Shown: positions 8,183-17,153 of the stretch, piece by piece
How positions within the stretch are numbered: the first letter of the stretch is position 1
Layout of the letters: the number at the start of each line of letters is the position of its first letter
Assembly: GCF_045689735.1 (NCBI RefSeq)
Contig: NZ_CP142685.1
Span: forward strand, 744,001 to 808,000
DNA from: Halothiobacillus sp045689735
Lineage (GTDB): Bacteria > Pseudomonadota > Gammaproteobacteria > Halothiobacillales > Halothiobacillaceae
Reading direction: 5' to 3'
DNA length: 64,000 bases
The notes under the pieces: generated by a model
Told to the model about the DNA's origin: nothing
The model's input: only the letters and a program-made list of their open reading frames with translations
The model's database searches: none
Translations under genes and position numbers: made by a program

Positions 8183-11100
8183 TCCACAATCACTCGGCCT
8201 GGACTTCTGCGCCGATGACACGATGACGGGTTTTCGGCTTGCGCGGCTGGAGGTATTCAACTGGGGCACCTTTGACGGCCGGGTGTGGACGCTGCAACTA
8301 GATGGCAAGAACGGCTTGCTTACGGGTGATATTGGCTCGGGCAAATCCACCTTGGTGGGTGCCGTCACCACTTTGCTGGTGCCTGCCAATCGGATTGCCT
8401 ACAACAAGGCCGCCGGAGCGGACAGCAAGGAAAGAACACTGCGCTCCTATGTGCTTGGGTACTATAAATCCGAGCGCAATGAGGTTACCGGCGCGGCCAA
8501 GCCGGTGAGCCTGCGGAACCACAACAGCTACTCGGTGATCTTGGGTGTTTTCCACAACGCAGGCTACGGCCAGACGGTAACGCTGGCGCAGGTGTTCTGG
8601 ATGAAGGAGGCTCAGGGGCAACCAGCTCGGTTCTTCTTGGGCGCGGAGCGTGCACTATCGATTGCGACTGACTTTTCACATTTCGGGTCGGACATTGCTC
8701 AGTTGCGCAAGAAGCCGCGCGGGCTTGGCGCTGAATTGCACGACAGCTTTCCACCCTACGCGGCGTGGTTCCGTCGGCGCTTCGGCATTGAAAACGATCA
8801 GGCGCTGGAATTGTTCCACCAGAAGGTGTCGATGAAGTCCGTGGGCAACCTGACGGACTTCGTGCGCAGCCATATGCTTGAGCCCTTCGAGGTTGGCCCG
8901 CGACTGCAGGCCTTGATCGGCCACTTCGATGATCTCAATCGCGCCCATCAGGCCGTACTGAAAACCCAGCAGCAGGTCGAATTGCTCACGCCTCTGATTG
9001 ATGACTGTGGCCGCCACAAGGCGCTGGCAGCCGAGGTCGACAGTCTGCGCGGATGCCGGGATAGTCTGAGACCCCACTTTGCGGGCCTGAAGCTTGGGCT
9101 TATAGATAAACGCCTGGGCTCGCTGGCTGAAGAATGGGAGCGCGTGGATGCACAAGTACAAAAACTGGATGCTGCGCAGGAGACGCAAGGCCAGCAAGTA
9201 GATGAACTGAAGCAGGCCATCAATGACAACGGCGGCGATCGGCTGGAGCGCCTTGCCATCGAGATTCGCAAAAAAGAGCAGCTGCGGGATACCCGTAAAG
9301 CCAAGGCCAGTCGCTATGGTGAACTGGCCGCCGTACTGGGTGAGCCACCTGCGACCGATACCACCACCTTCGTCGTGCAGCGCGGCAAGTATCAAAACTG
9401 GCGCGAGGATGCACGCAACCGCGATGCTGATCTGCAAAACACCCTCACCGAACACGGTGTGACTTTGCGCCAAGGCAAGCAAGAGCATGACCAACAGACT
9501 TTGGAGATCGACAGCCTCAAGCGCCGACGCAGCAACATTGATGACCAGCAGATCCAGATCCGCGCCACGTTGTGTGCGGCACTAGGACTAAACGTGGAGG
9601 AAATGCCCTTCGCTGGTGAATTGATTCAGGTGCGTGAGGACGAGCGCGATTGGGAAGGCGCTGCCGAACGTTTGCTGCGCGGCTTTGGCCTGGCGCTACT
9701 GGTTCCGGATGCGCATTACAAGGCCGTAGCCGAATGGGTGGATGGTGCCCATCTGCGTGGCCGCCTGGTGTACTTTCATGTACGGTCACGCAAGTCCGCT
9801 GAACTGTCCGACCTCCACCGTGATTCCTTGGTACGCAAGTTGGCGATCAAGCCAGACTCACCGTACTACGATTGGCTGGAACGCGAACTAGCCCATCGGT
9901 TTGACGTCGCGTGTTGCGCCACGCAAGAGCAATTCCGTCGCGAAACCCGCGCCATCACCCGCGCGGGCCAGATCAAAGACCCGAGTGGCCGACACGAAAA
10001 AGATGATCGTCACCGTATCGATGATCGCAGCCGCTACGTACTTGGCTGGAGCAATAGCGCCAAGATTGCGGCACTGGAGGCTAAGCGCCGTCAGCTGGAA
10101 GCTCAGCTCGGCGAGGTTGGCAGTGAAATCGGTATTATCCAGAAACAACGTGATGAGCTCGCCAGCCGTCTTGATGCGCTGACCCGTCTCGAAGAATTTA
10201 CGGCGTTCGACGAGCAGGATTGGGCCAGCGTCGCCACCGAAATTGCACAGTTGGTGGATGAGCGCAACCGGCTGGAGTCAGCATCGGATGTACTCAAACA
10301 GTTGAACGAAAACCTGCGCTCCTTGCAGAAGGCGCAGAAAGAAACAGGAGAAGAGTTGCAAACTGCGCGCGAGAAGCGCGCCAAAGTGGAACAGCGGCGC
10401 TCTGACGCGCAAGATCTCCGACAGCAAACCATGGAACGGCTTCATGGTTTTGTCATCGACGATGCATTGTTGGCAAAGCTCGAAACTATGCGCGCCGAGG
10501 CGTTGGGGGAACACCAACTCAAGGTTGAATCCTGTGATAACCGCGAGCAGGATGTGCGCACCTGGCGGCAGTCAAAGATTGACGCCGAGGACTTGAAGCT
10601 CAAACGACTAGCGGAGAAGATCATCAAAGCCATGGCCTCCTTCAAGGAGACATTCAAGCTGGAGACGGCCGAGATGGATGCCAGCCTTGAAGCGACCTTT
10701 GAATATGAAAACCTGCTTACGCAATTGAACCGCGACGACCTGCCGCGTTTTGTTTCGCGCTTCAAGGAACTGCTCAACGTCAACACCATCAACGAAATCG
10801 CGAACTTCAATGCTCAGTTGGCCCGTGAGCGCGAAATCATCAAGGAGCGCATCGCCCACATCAACAAATCGCTGGGCGAGATCGACTACAACCCTGGCCG
10901 CTACATCGTGCTGGAGTCGCAGGCCAGCCCTGACGCCGAGATCCGCGACTTTCAACAGGAATTACGCGCCTGCACCGAAGGCGCTGTCACAGGTTCGGGT
11001 GACGCCCAGTATTCCGAAGCAAAATTCTTGCAGGTCAAGGCCATCATCGACCGTTTCCGGGGGCGCGAAGGGTTGTCCGAACAGGATCGCCGCTGGACAG

Positions 11101-11567
11101 CGAAAGTCACTGATGTGCGCAACTGGTTCCTTTTCGCCGCCAGCGAGCGCTGGCGTGAGGACAACAGCGAGCACGAGCATTACTCAGACTCCGGCGGCAA
11201 GTCGGGCGGGCAAAAAGAGAAATTGGCCTACACCATTCTGGCCGCCAGTCTGGCCTACCAGTTTGGCTTGGAGTGGGGGGAGGTCCGTTCTCGTTCCTTC
11301 CGCGTCGTGGTCATTGATGAGGCCTTCGGGCGCGGTTCTGATGAATCCGCCCAATACGGACTGAAGCTGTTCCAGCAACTCAATCTGCAACTGTTGATTG
11401 TGACGCCGCTGCAGAAAATCCACATCATCGAGCCTTATGTCTCCAGTGTTGGCTTCGTCCATAACGAAGGGGGGCGAGCTTCAAAGCTGCGTAATCTGTC
11501 CATCGAGGAATACCGGGCGCAGAAGGCTTTGATACCAGCCCAATCTGCGCAGGAGTCTGAGCCGTGA
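8175..11567 (+). CDS. jetC: Wadjet type I SMC-like ATPase JetC
   Basis: A 1130-residue SMC/MukB-like motor. Walker A is GDIGSGKSTLVGAV (about residue 50), a long coiled coil spans roughly 290-880 with a hinge-like globular part in the middle, the ABC signature is SGGKSGGQKEKLA near 1010, and Walker B is VVVIDEAFGRGSDES near 1045. Two JetC dimers extrude DNA loops and present the plasmid to JetD. The ATG at 8175, overlapping jetB, is chosen over an upstream GTG at 8166 because GGAAGG lies at good spacing before it. All ATPase motifs are present. Confidence 0.93.
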   Translation: MNNPQSLGLDFCADDTMTGFRLARLEVFNWGTFDGRVWTLQLDGKNGLLTGDIGSGKSTLVGAVTTLLVPANRIAYNKAAGADSKERTLRSYVLGYYKSERNEVTGAAKPVSLRNHNSYSVILGVFHNAGYGQTVTLAQVFWMKEAQGQPARFFLGAERALSIATDFSHFGSDIAQLRKKPRGLGAELHDSFPPYAAWFRRRFGIENDQALELFHQKVSMKSVGNLTDFVRSHMLEPFEVGPRLQALIGHFDDLNRAHQAVLKTQQQVELLTPLIDDCGRHKALAAEVDSLRGCRDSLRPHFAGLKLGLIDKRLGSLAEEWERVDAQVQKLDAAQETQGQQVDELKQAINDNGGDRLERLAIEIRKKEQLRDTRKAKASRYGELAAVLGEPPATDTTTFVVQRGKYQNWREDARNRDADLQNTLTEHGVTLRQGKQEHDQQTLEIDSLKRRRSNIDDQQIQIRATLCAALGLNVEEMPFAGELIQVREDERDWEGAAERLLRGFGLALLVPDAHYKAVAEWVDGAHLRGRLVYFHVRSRKSAELSDLHRDSLVRKLAIKPDSPYYDWLERELAHRFDVACCATQEQFRRETRAITRAGQIKDPSGRHEKDDRHRIDDRSRYVLGWSNSAKIAALEAKRRQLEAQLGEVGSEIGIIQKQRDELASRLDALTRLEEFTAFDEQDWASVATEIAQLVDERNRLESASDVLKQLNENLRSLQKAQKETGEELQTAREKRAKVEQRRSDAQDLRQQTMERLHGFVIDDALLAKLETMRAEALGEHQLKVESCDNREQDVRTWRQSKIDAEDLKLKRLAEKIIKAMASFKETFKLETAEMDASLEATFEYENLLTQLNRDDLPRFVSRFKELLNVNTINEIANFNAQLAREREIIKERIAHINKSLGEIDYNPGRYIVLESQASPDAEIRDFQQELRACTEGAVTGSGDAQYSEAKFLQVKAIIDRFRGREGLSEQDRRWTAKVTDVRNWFLFAASERWREDNSEHEHYSDSGGKSGGQKEKLAYTILAASLAYQFGLEWGEVRSRSFRVVVIDEAFGRGSDESAQYGLKLFQQLNLQLLIVTPLQKIHIIEPYVSSVGFVHNEGGRASKLRNLSIEEYRAQKALIPAQSAQESEP

Positions 11568-12771
11568 CTTGGACTGGCCCAAAAGAATTGAAAGCACAGT
11601 TGGCGCGGCTTTGGGAGCGCGGCGAACTGCTGGGAGACGCAGTAACAGGCAATGTGCGTTTCCCCTTACGCATGTCTCTTAAGTCCCCAACTTCAGCGGA
11701 CATCACAGATCGCTTTAACGAAGTTCGGGAATGGGCCGCCGAATTAGCCGCGACGAGCTCAGTACGCGTGGAGTGGCAGGAGCTCAGGCACCGTGTCCAG
11801 GGCGCGCAAAAGCTACCGGCTTGTGTGTGGGTCGAGACACTAGAAGATGCGTTGACCTGGTTAGGTAAGCGCAAAGATTGGGAACGCTTTTCGGCACAGC
11901 TTTCCACTACTCGGCAAACCCATCCAGCCTTGCTGCCGTGGTTGGAGAGGCGCCCGCAGCAGGCGCTGGAGCTGTCCGTCGAATGGCCTCAATTGCTGGC
12001 CGTGGTGACATGGCTCGTCGATCATCAACGTCCTGGCATTTATCTGCGGCAGGTGGATTTGCCTGGGGTTCACAGCAAATTCATCGAAGCACATCGTGGC
12101 GTGCTGGCTGAGTTGTTCGATCTGGCATTACCAGTCGATGCAGTGGATTCTGGCAAAACCGGTATCAGTCAGTTTTCTGCTCGATACGGCTTTCTGGAAA
12201 AGCCGACGCGCATTCGCTTCCGCGTTCTTGATCCGTCGCTTCGGGTCGTGCCCGGCTCAGTATCCCCTGACGTGACGCTGGATGCCGATAGCTTCAGTCG
12301 CTTGGATCTCGACGTGCAGCGTGTATTCATCACGGAGAACGAAACAAACTTCCTGGCCTTTCCGCCTGCTTGTAATGCCATCGTAATTTTTGGTGCTGGT
12401 TATGGTTGGGATGCACTTTCCCGCAGCCGTTGGTTGAATAACTGCTCAATCCATTATTGGGCGATATCGACACGCATGGCTTTGGCATTCTGGATCAGCT
12501 TCGTGGCCATTTTGACCACGTGGTTTCGTTCTTGATGGACAGAGCCACACTCGATGCGCACGCTGTTTTTTGGGGAAGTGAGGACAAGCCCCTCCGTGTG
12601 GACTTGCACCGACTCACGCCCGAGGAAAGAGCCCTATACAACGACCTGCGCGACAACCGCATTCGCCTTGGACTGCGGCTAGAGCAGGAGCACATCGGCT
12701 TCCACTGGCTAGCTCATCGCCTTCATCTCCTTGATGGCACTGGCACATCCAATTCAGTCGCCTTGCCATGA
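11564..12771 (+). pseudogene. jetD: Wadjet nuclease JetD (DUF3322/DUF2220), broken by a -1 frameshift
   Basis: The gene starts at GTG 11564, overlapping jetC by four bases, and would encode about 402 residues, the usual JetD length. The first frame runs to 12535 and carries DUF3322 and the start of DUF2220 (ITENETNFLAFPP, IFGAGYGWDAL). At GGG 12459-12461 the family sequence leaves this frame and continues in the next one (12457-12771) with GDIDTHGFGILDQLRGHF and the conserved end NRIRLGLRLEQEHIGF. Restoring one G there gives an unbroken HYWGDIDTHG. That is the TOPRIM DxD motif of the DNA-cleaving subunit, so as written the nuclease would be dead. A sequencing error is a live alternative. Confidence 0.88.
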
Positions 12772-12791
12772 GACTAAAAAAGGACTATATT
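12763..12791 (+). promoter_or_regulatory. Sigma-70 promoter of the toxin-antitoxin operon
   Basis: TTGCCA (12763-12768), a 17-base spacer and TATATT (12786-12791), 27 bases before the antitoxin ATG. The flanking AGAC (12771) and GTCT (12794) could be part of an autoregulatory operator. Confidence 0.65.
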
Positions 12792-12818
12792 CGGTCTTAT
12801 TAAAACTGGAGCACAGCC

Positions 12819-13094
12819 ATGCGCTACTCATCACAAGTCAAGCCGATCAGCTATCTCAAAGCCAACGCAGCCGAGGTCCTGACGCACCTCGCGGAGCAGC
12901 GTGAACCGATGGTCATCACCCAAAACGGCGAAGCCAAGGCTGTCCTGCAGGACGTCGCTTCGTTCGAGGAGACGCAAGAAACACTCGCCTTGCTAAAGAT
13001 CCTCGCGTTGGGCAATCAGGATGTGGCCGCTGGCAAGGTCAAGCCCGTCGCTGACGTCGTTGCCCGCTTGCGGGCCAAGCGAGCCTCAGTCTGA
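12819..13094 (+). CDS. Phd/YefM-type antitoxin
   Basis: A 91-residue protein with the Phd/YefM DNA-binding fold: KPISYLKANAAEVLTHLAEQREPMVITQNGEAKAVLQ is the family N-terminus, where ITQNGEAKAV forms the DNA-binding strand-turn. The C-terminal half is charged, as expected for the toxin-binding tail. It ends in TGATGG, so its stop overlaps the toxin ATG. It should repress its own promoter and neutralise the downstream toxin. Confidence 0.88.
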   Translation: MRYSSQVKPISYLKANAAEVLTHLAEQREPMVITQNGEAKAVLQDVASFEETQETLALLKILALGNQDVAAGKVKPVADVVARLRAKRASV

Positions 13095-13435
13095 TGGTAG
13101 GCACATCTGCCAAGTTTGAGGTTCTGCTCACCGAGGGTGCGGAGCAGGATCTGGAGGCCATCCACGACTACATCTCTGAATTCGACTGCGTCGCCAACGC
13201 CAACTATGTGTTGGATGAGTTGATGGACGTTGTGGAGAGTCTGTCGAAATTCCCGGAACGCGGCAGTTATCCGAAGGAACTAGTCGGCCTTGGGATCAAA
13301 GAATACCGCCAGACATCTTTCAAACCCTACCGCGTGATCTATCGTGTCACAGGCAACCAAGTCATTATTTACTTGATTGCTGACGGACGTCGTGACATGC
13401 AATCCGTACTCGCTCGCCGCCTATTAGGTGCTTGA
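13094..13435 (+). CDS. RelE/ParE-family toxin
   Basis: A 113-residue RelE/ParE superfamily toxin. The N-terminus has AEQDLEAIHDYISEFD, the middle LSKFPERGSYPKELVGLGIKEYRQTSFKPYRVIYRV, and the end IIYLIADGRRDMQSVLARRLLG, matching the ParE/RelE strand-helix pattern. Whether it cuts ribosome-bound mRNA (RelE) or poisons gyrase (ParE) is not decided by sequence. It lies one base from the right copy of the 39-bp repeat. It may stabilise the Wadjet segment by post-segregational killing. Confidence 0.88.
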   Translation: MVGTSAKFEVLLTEGAEQDLEAIHDYISEFDCVANANYVLDELMDVVESLSKFPERGSYPKELVGLGIKEYRQTSFKPYRVIYRVTGNQVIIYLIADGRRDMQSVLARRLLGA

Positions 13436-13474
13436 CCCGCAGCAACCCGCGCCAGTGCTCTTAAGCTCGGGAGG
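13436..13474 (+). repeat. 39-bp direct repeat, copy 2 (right border of the Wadjet segment)
   Basis: Identical to 5752-5790 except at 13461. It starts right after the toxin stop codon. The next 44 bases (13475-13518) contain no gene, only a small GGGG/CCCC hairpin, before the attC half-site and the insertion sequence. Confidence 0.9.
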
Positions 13475-13701
13475 GGTTTTGCCCCATTGAACCGGACGGT
13501 TTAAAAAAGCATGAGTAAATCTAACGACGCTGTAGAAAAACCCAATTTTCGTCCCGCCCTATGCGCCCCGGCGTCATCGATTGGCGACTGCAAATCGGGT
13601 TTGCGAGGCTTGCAGCGTTTGCGTCGTGGCGAGCAGGCGTGTGCGCTTGCGGCCGCACTGCCCTTGTTTCCGTCGTCACCGCGCCCATGATGTCCCCCGC
13701 C

Positions 13702-14175
13702 TCACATCCCGTATCCATGATGTCCCAGTTTCTCGATGTTGTGCATCATGCACCACAACTTCCACTGCACATCGACCTTGCTTTTGCTGCGTAGCGTAAA
13801 ACGGTCCAGACGTTTGTTGTAGCGCAGATTGCCGAACACCGGCTCCACCGTCGCGAACCGCCGGGTGATCATCGCCTTCCCCGCCGCGCTGTCGATTTTG
13901 TGTTTCATGCGGTCGGTGTGGGTCTCGTGGCCTTCGGCCTTGCCCTGGAAGAACGCCACCTGACGCGTCTTCGTCTTCTCCGGCGTGCGCAGGCAGCGAT
14001 CGCGCAGGGTACATGGAACACAGTCTTCTTCCGCACCCCGGAACCGGATTGATCGATAGCCCCGGTCGGTCACGCAGTGCTGTCCCTTGCGATGAAGCGT
14101 CTTGCCCGAAGGGCAGATACAGATCGTGCCGTCGAACGCGAAGTCAGCCGGTTTGAACAGGACGGGCTTTTTCAT
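13702..14175 (-). pseudogene. IS1182-family transposase, 3' portion (frameshifted)
   Basis: A 157-codon frame continuing the transposase: KKPVLFKPADFAFDG, the Cys-rich ICPSGKTLHRKG and CVPCTLRDRCLR segment, and the final DDE part with ATVEPVFGNLRYNKRLDRF containing the catalytic Glu. It overlaps the 5' portion by ATGA. Adding one A in the run 14175-14177 would fuse the two into one protein. Together with the 15129-15131 repair the total is about 501 residues, normal for IS1182 transposases. ATGA coupling could in theory give two chains, but such a split is not usual in the family. Confidence 0.82.
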
Positions 14176-15205
14176 TTGTCGTACAGCGGATCGGGGCGCT
14201 GTTTGTGATGATCCTGATCGGCGTAGCGTTCGTCACGCTTTCTGTACCCGTTGTCCGGCAGCCAGGCATCGACCGCGTGTTGTGCGAGGTGTTCGAGGTT
14301 GGCTTCGCTGTGGTAACCGGCATCCGCCGTGATCGCCGTGTCGGCACGCCTGAGATCGGCGGTGGCCTCGACGAGCGGGATCAACAATTCCTGTTCGGAG
14401 CCGGTGCCGTGCGCCTGGGCAACGACGACGATCTGGTGCGCCTCGTCCACCACCGCCGCCCCGGTGTATCCCTGAATCACGCCCTTGGATGTGGCCATCT
14501 TGGCCGATTCGTTGTCGGTGCGGTTCGAGAGTCGAATCTTGCCCTTGCTGCTCTTGCGATCCTCGGGATGCGCGGCGAGCCAGTCGCGCAGTTTGCGGGA
14601 CTCGGTCTGAATGCGCTCGATCCGGCGTGTCTCGCGTGCATCCGGCGCATCGCCGACCTGGTCGGCATCGCGGTGTTTGGCGAGCATCGCCGCGACGGTC
14701 TTCTCCATCTTGCCGAGTTGTTTCGCATAGTCCGCACGCGTCCCGGACTTCTGCTTGCTGGCGGCAGACGGCAGCTTCACCCCGTCGATGGCGAACATGT
14801 CGCGGGCGATCAGCCCCTGCCGGTCGCAGACGGTGAGCACCTGGGCGAAGAGGGTCTGGGTCAGATCGCCCATGTCGGAGACGAAGGCGGCGAGCGTGGT
14901 GAAGTCGGGGGTGGAATCACCGGAGACGGCCATGAAGAGGATGTTCTCGCGGCAGGCCGCCTCGATGCGTCGGCTGGAAACGATGCCGCGGCTGTAGGCG
15001 AGGAGGACGATCTTGAGCAACACCGCAGGATCGTAAGCGGGTGCACCGTTCTGGTCGTTGCGATAGCGGGCGTGGAAGGCGGAGAGGTCGAATTCGTGAT
15101 CGACGAGCTGACACAAAGCGTGTTCGAAGGGCCGGGCTGGACTTGCCGTTCGAGGTCGACGGGAAGCATCAATAAACCCCGATGGACGGGTTTGTATCTC
15201 GGCAT
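14172..15205 (-). pseudogene. IS1182-family transposase, 5' portion (frameshifted)
   Basis: The expected N-terminus MPRYKPVHRGLLMLPVDLER starts at 15205 in one frame. After PGP the family sequence (FEHALCQLVDHEFDLSAF) continues in another frame, implying loss of one base in the G run 15129-15131. From there the frame runs to 14172 with the DUF772 region (NGAPAYDPAVLLKIVLLAYSRG), FAIDGVKLPSAASK and the DDE parts IQGYTGAAVVDEAHQIV and ADAGYHSEANL. It ends at PDPLYDK with a premature stop. A 346-residue frame starting at 15212 would lack the true start. Confidence 0.82.
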
Positions 15206-15287
15206 CGTGCATCCTCGCGAAGGTGAAACGGGGGTGCGGGGATTATCGCGCAGCAAAAGCCTCGGAGGTCGGTTTTTCTACAGCGTC

Positions 15288-15339
15288 AACGCTGGAGTTG
15301 AGCGGCGGCGAAGCCGTCCGCTTGAATGACTGGTTAGCC
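15288..15339 (-). other. attC4 recombination site, interrupted by the insertion sequence
   Basis: Read on the minus strand it begins with R'' GGCTAAC (15339-15333), contains the central self-complementary stem arms, and reaches the R' core, where the insertion sequence splits GTT from the continuation. The other side resumes as GTTAGAT at 13525-13519. R'' matches the first bases of cassette 4 (GTTAGCC), as expected for a cassette's own site. Confidence 0.8.
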
Positions 15340-15343
15340 ACAA

Positions 15344-15616
15344 CTACTTGATGCGTGTGGCCTCTGCAATCTCGTTATCGTCAGTGTCGATGAGTTTGTC
15401 ATCACACGCGACTATGTTGGTGGTTGGCAACCACAACGCCGTATCTACTTGGTCGGCTGGGTCAATCTCCCATACCGATCCATCCTCAAGGATGACGATA
15501 GCGCCGTTCGAGGATACCGACTGAACCCAGTGACCATCCTCACAGTCGGCGCGCGCCGACCCAGTTGTAAGTGCGAGCGTGGCTACCGTAGCCAGTAATA
15601 GGCCAAGTCGCTTCAT
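15344..15616 (-). CDS. Small exported protein, integron cassette 4
   Basis: A 90-residue protein with a clear signal peptide (MKRLGLLLATVATLALTTGSARA, cleavage after about residue 23). The rest is a short acidic domain (DCEDGHWVQSVSSNGAIVIL, VWEIDPADQVDTALWLP) with two cysteines that could form a disulfide. I do not recognise the family; similar small exported proteins of unknown role are common in integron cassettes. The start has a purine-rich AAGGGGGGGG upstream. Five bases separate its stop from attC4. Confidence 0.7.
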   Translation of the reverse strand: MKRLGLLLATVATLALTTGSARADCEDGHWVQSVSSNGAIVILEDGSVWEIDPADQVDTALWLPTTNIVACDDKLIDTDDNEIAEATRIK

Positions 15617-15630
15617 AACCCCCCCCTTGT

Positions 15631-15691
15631 GGCTAACGACAGAGTTCAGCGGCGGAGCGATAGCGGAGTCCGCTGGAACGACTTGTTAGGT
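15631..15691 (-). other. attC3 recombination site
   Basis: On the minus strand R'' is ACCTAAC (15691-15685) and R' is GTTAGCC (15637-15631), with nested arms TTCCAGCGGACTCCGC and its imperfect complement between. R'' is the complement of GTTAGGT, the start of cassette 3. The methyltransferase gene reads through the whole site and stops inside R'. Confidence 0.88.
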
Positions 15692-17153
15692 TTATTTCGA
15701 CTTGATGAAGTTCTTTTGAATCTATATCAAGGCGAGACCAGTCAAGGAGGTTGAGGATAGCGGTTTTTATTGGCCGTTTCTCATCCCAGAATATCAGAGA
15801 GGAAAGCAGGCTTACCGCCGCCTCCGAGTTCAACATATCAAATGTTTTCCGGGCTTCTGCTTCTGCATCAAAGGACAGGTAATAAACAGTATCATCAAAG
15901 ATTACAGGCTTGCCATCTATAGGTTCGACAAGGCGGAAGCGCAGAGCTTTGTAAAGTCCACAAATTGCAATGCGCCAGGGCTTAAACGCATATTCACCGA
16001 CACCGAACACAGAGAAGCGGGGATTTTTAGCGTAAATAGTGCTTCTCCTTGAGTCTAATATGGATGCATGACCTAAAAGATATTTCCATGTATTAGGGGC
16101 ATCGGTTCGGATTTGCTCCGTTGATTCTCCTACATAGCGTTGAGTCACCAGAACAAATTTTTCCCGCCACGGCTTATTACTCCCGATGTCAGAGCCTTTA
16201 AGGAGCGGGAATAAATAATTATCTTCCAGCCTTACAACCTCGCCTATACCGTTCTCCAAGCCTTTGCCGTTACGGGTAAACTCCATTACTGCCGATGCAT
16301 CATGCTTGACCCCGGAACGCCATTTTTTCGGAGACTGGCCGATCAGAAAGGAAAACCGTTCGAATAAATCGAGGTTGCCGACAGTAAGCCCCATGCGATG
16401 ACCCACTCGGCAGCCGTGGGTGTCTTCGAGACTTTCAAATACGGTGTAATCATAGTTGACGGTTTTCGGGGAAGCACCGAGCCGGACAACGATTAGGCAG
16501 GCATCAACAGAAGCCCCAAAATGTTTTTTAGCATCAATCTTGATTAGTGATGCCTCCATAACCGAAGAATCCTGTTTTTCTGCATGGGCTAGGATTTTTC
16601 TGGCGACTGCGGTTTTTACCAGCATTGCAATATAGCCGCTTCGCTCCTTAAGCCAGCGCAGCACATCCAAAAGCATCCATTCCGAAATATCAAAGTTAGC
16701 CTTTCCGCTAATGGCATCGAAGCCATTAAACTTTAGGAAGTTTGATTTTTCCGGCAAGTTAGAGCCGCCTATAGAGCCTTGAACGGAATTTGTAACCCAT
16801 GGGAAATTACCCAATACAAGGATTTCCCCATTAAACCCCTTTATCCGCTCTTGCCAGTCTGTAGCGAAAAAATCCGCGTGTTCTAAGTGTATTTGCTTAG
16901 GATTGCTAAGGCTGGCTAATTTGCTGCGGAGTTCGTCAAGGTAACTGTTATTAATCTCGAATCCGAATATTTCCCGAGCTTGCGGGAAAGTATTAGCCGC
17001 CGCTAAGACAAACGCACCACGTCCGCAAGTCGGCTCTATTATTATTTCCGGCTTAATCCCGAGGCTGACTAACCGCTGACAAATGTCATAAGCCAAGGTG
17101 GGCGGGGTTTGGAAGTCGCCAAATTCAATTTGCCGCTTCCTCGTGGTATTCAT
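15633..17153 (-). CDS. N6-adenine DNA methyltransferase (Eco57I/TaqI-like), integron cassette 3
   Basis: A 506-residue class I SAM-dependent methyltransferase. Near residue 11 is FGDFQTPPTLAYDIC, then motif I IEPTCGRGAF (about 38-47), FGFEINNSYL and the catalytic motif IV as GNFPW (an NPPY variant, about 114-118). The long C-terminal part would hold target recognition. The gene overlaps its partner endonuclease by four bases (ATGA). The last roughly 20 residues are encoded by attC3, and its TAG stop lies in the R' box, so the C-terminus was probably shaped by cassette formation. It protects DNA from the adjacent nuclease. Confidence 0.88.
   Translation of the reverse strand: MNTTRKRQIEFGDFQTPPTLAYDICQRLVSLGIKPEIIIEPTCGRGAFVLAAANTFPQAREIFGFEINNSYLDELRSKLASLSNPKQIHLEHADFFATDWQERIKGFNGEILVLGNFPWVTNSVQGSIGGSNLPEKSNFLKFNGFDAISGKANFDISEWMLLDVLRWLKERSGYIAMLVKTAVARKILAHAEKQDSSVMEASLIKIDAKKHFGASVDACLIVVRLGASPKTVNYDYTVFESLEDTHGCRVGHRMGLTVGNLDLFERFSFLIGQSPKKWRSGVKHDASAVMEFTRNGKGLENGIGEVVRLEDNYLFPLLKGSDIGSNKPWREKFVLVTQRYVGESTEQIRTDAPNTWKYLLGHASILDSRRSTIYAKNPRFSVFGVGEYAFKPWRIAICGLYKALRFRLVEPIDGKPVIFDDTVYYLSFDAEAEARKTFDMLNSEAAVSLLSSLIFWDEKRPIKTAILNLLDWSRLDIDSKELHQVEINLTSRSSGLRYRSAAELCR

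Larger units (their letters stand above)
13526..15287 (-). mobile_element. IS1182-family insertion sequence inside an attC site
   Basis: The ends carry a perfect 17-bp terminal inverted repeat, GACGCTGTAGAAAAACC at 13526-13542 and its complement at 15271-15287, giving a 1762-bp element. The flanking bases are AAC on both sides (13523-13525 and 15288-15290), a likely 3-bp target duplication. Joining the flanks rebuilds the attC core GTTAGAT of an integron. The single transposase gene fills the element on the minus strand but is broken twice. Confidence 0.88.

Noticed and set aside
12459..12465. Programmed -1 frameshifting in jetD
   Set aside because: No X XXY YYZ slippery heptamer is present at the shift and JetD is not known to use recoding; loss of one G explains it more simply.
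12819..13435. Toxin-antitoxin pair as a fifth integron cassette
   Set aside because: It reads opposite to the array, and no attC with the required R'' ATCTAAC is visible around it; the 39-bp repeat explains its border better.
14205..15329. Long open frame of 374 codons on the plus strand over the insertion sequence
   Set aside because: It lies antisense to the recognisable transposase, has no family features and reflects GC-rich codon bias.
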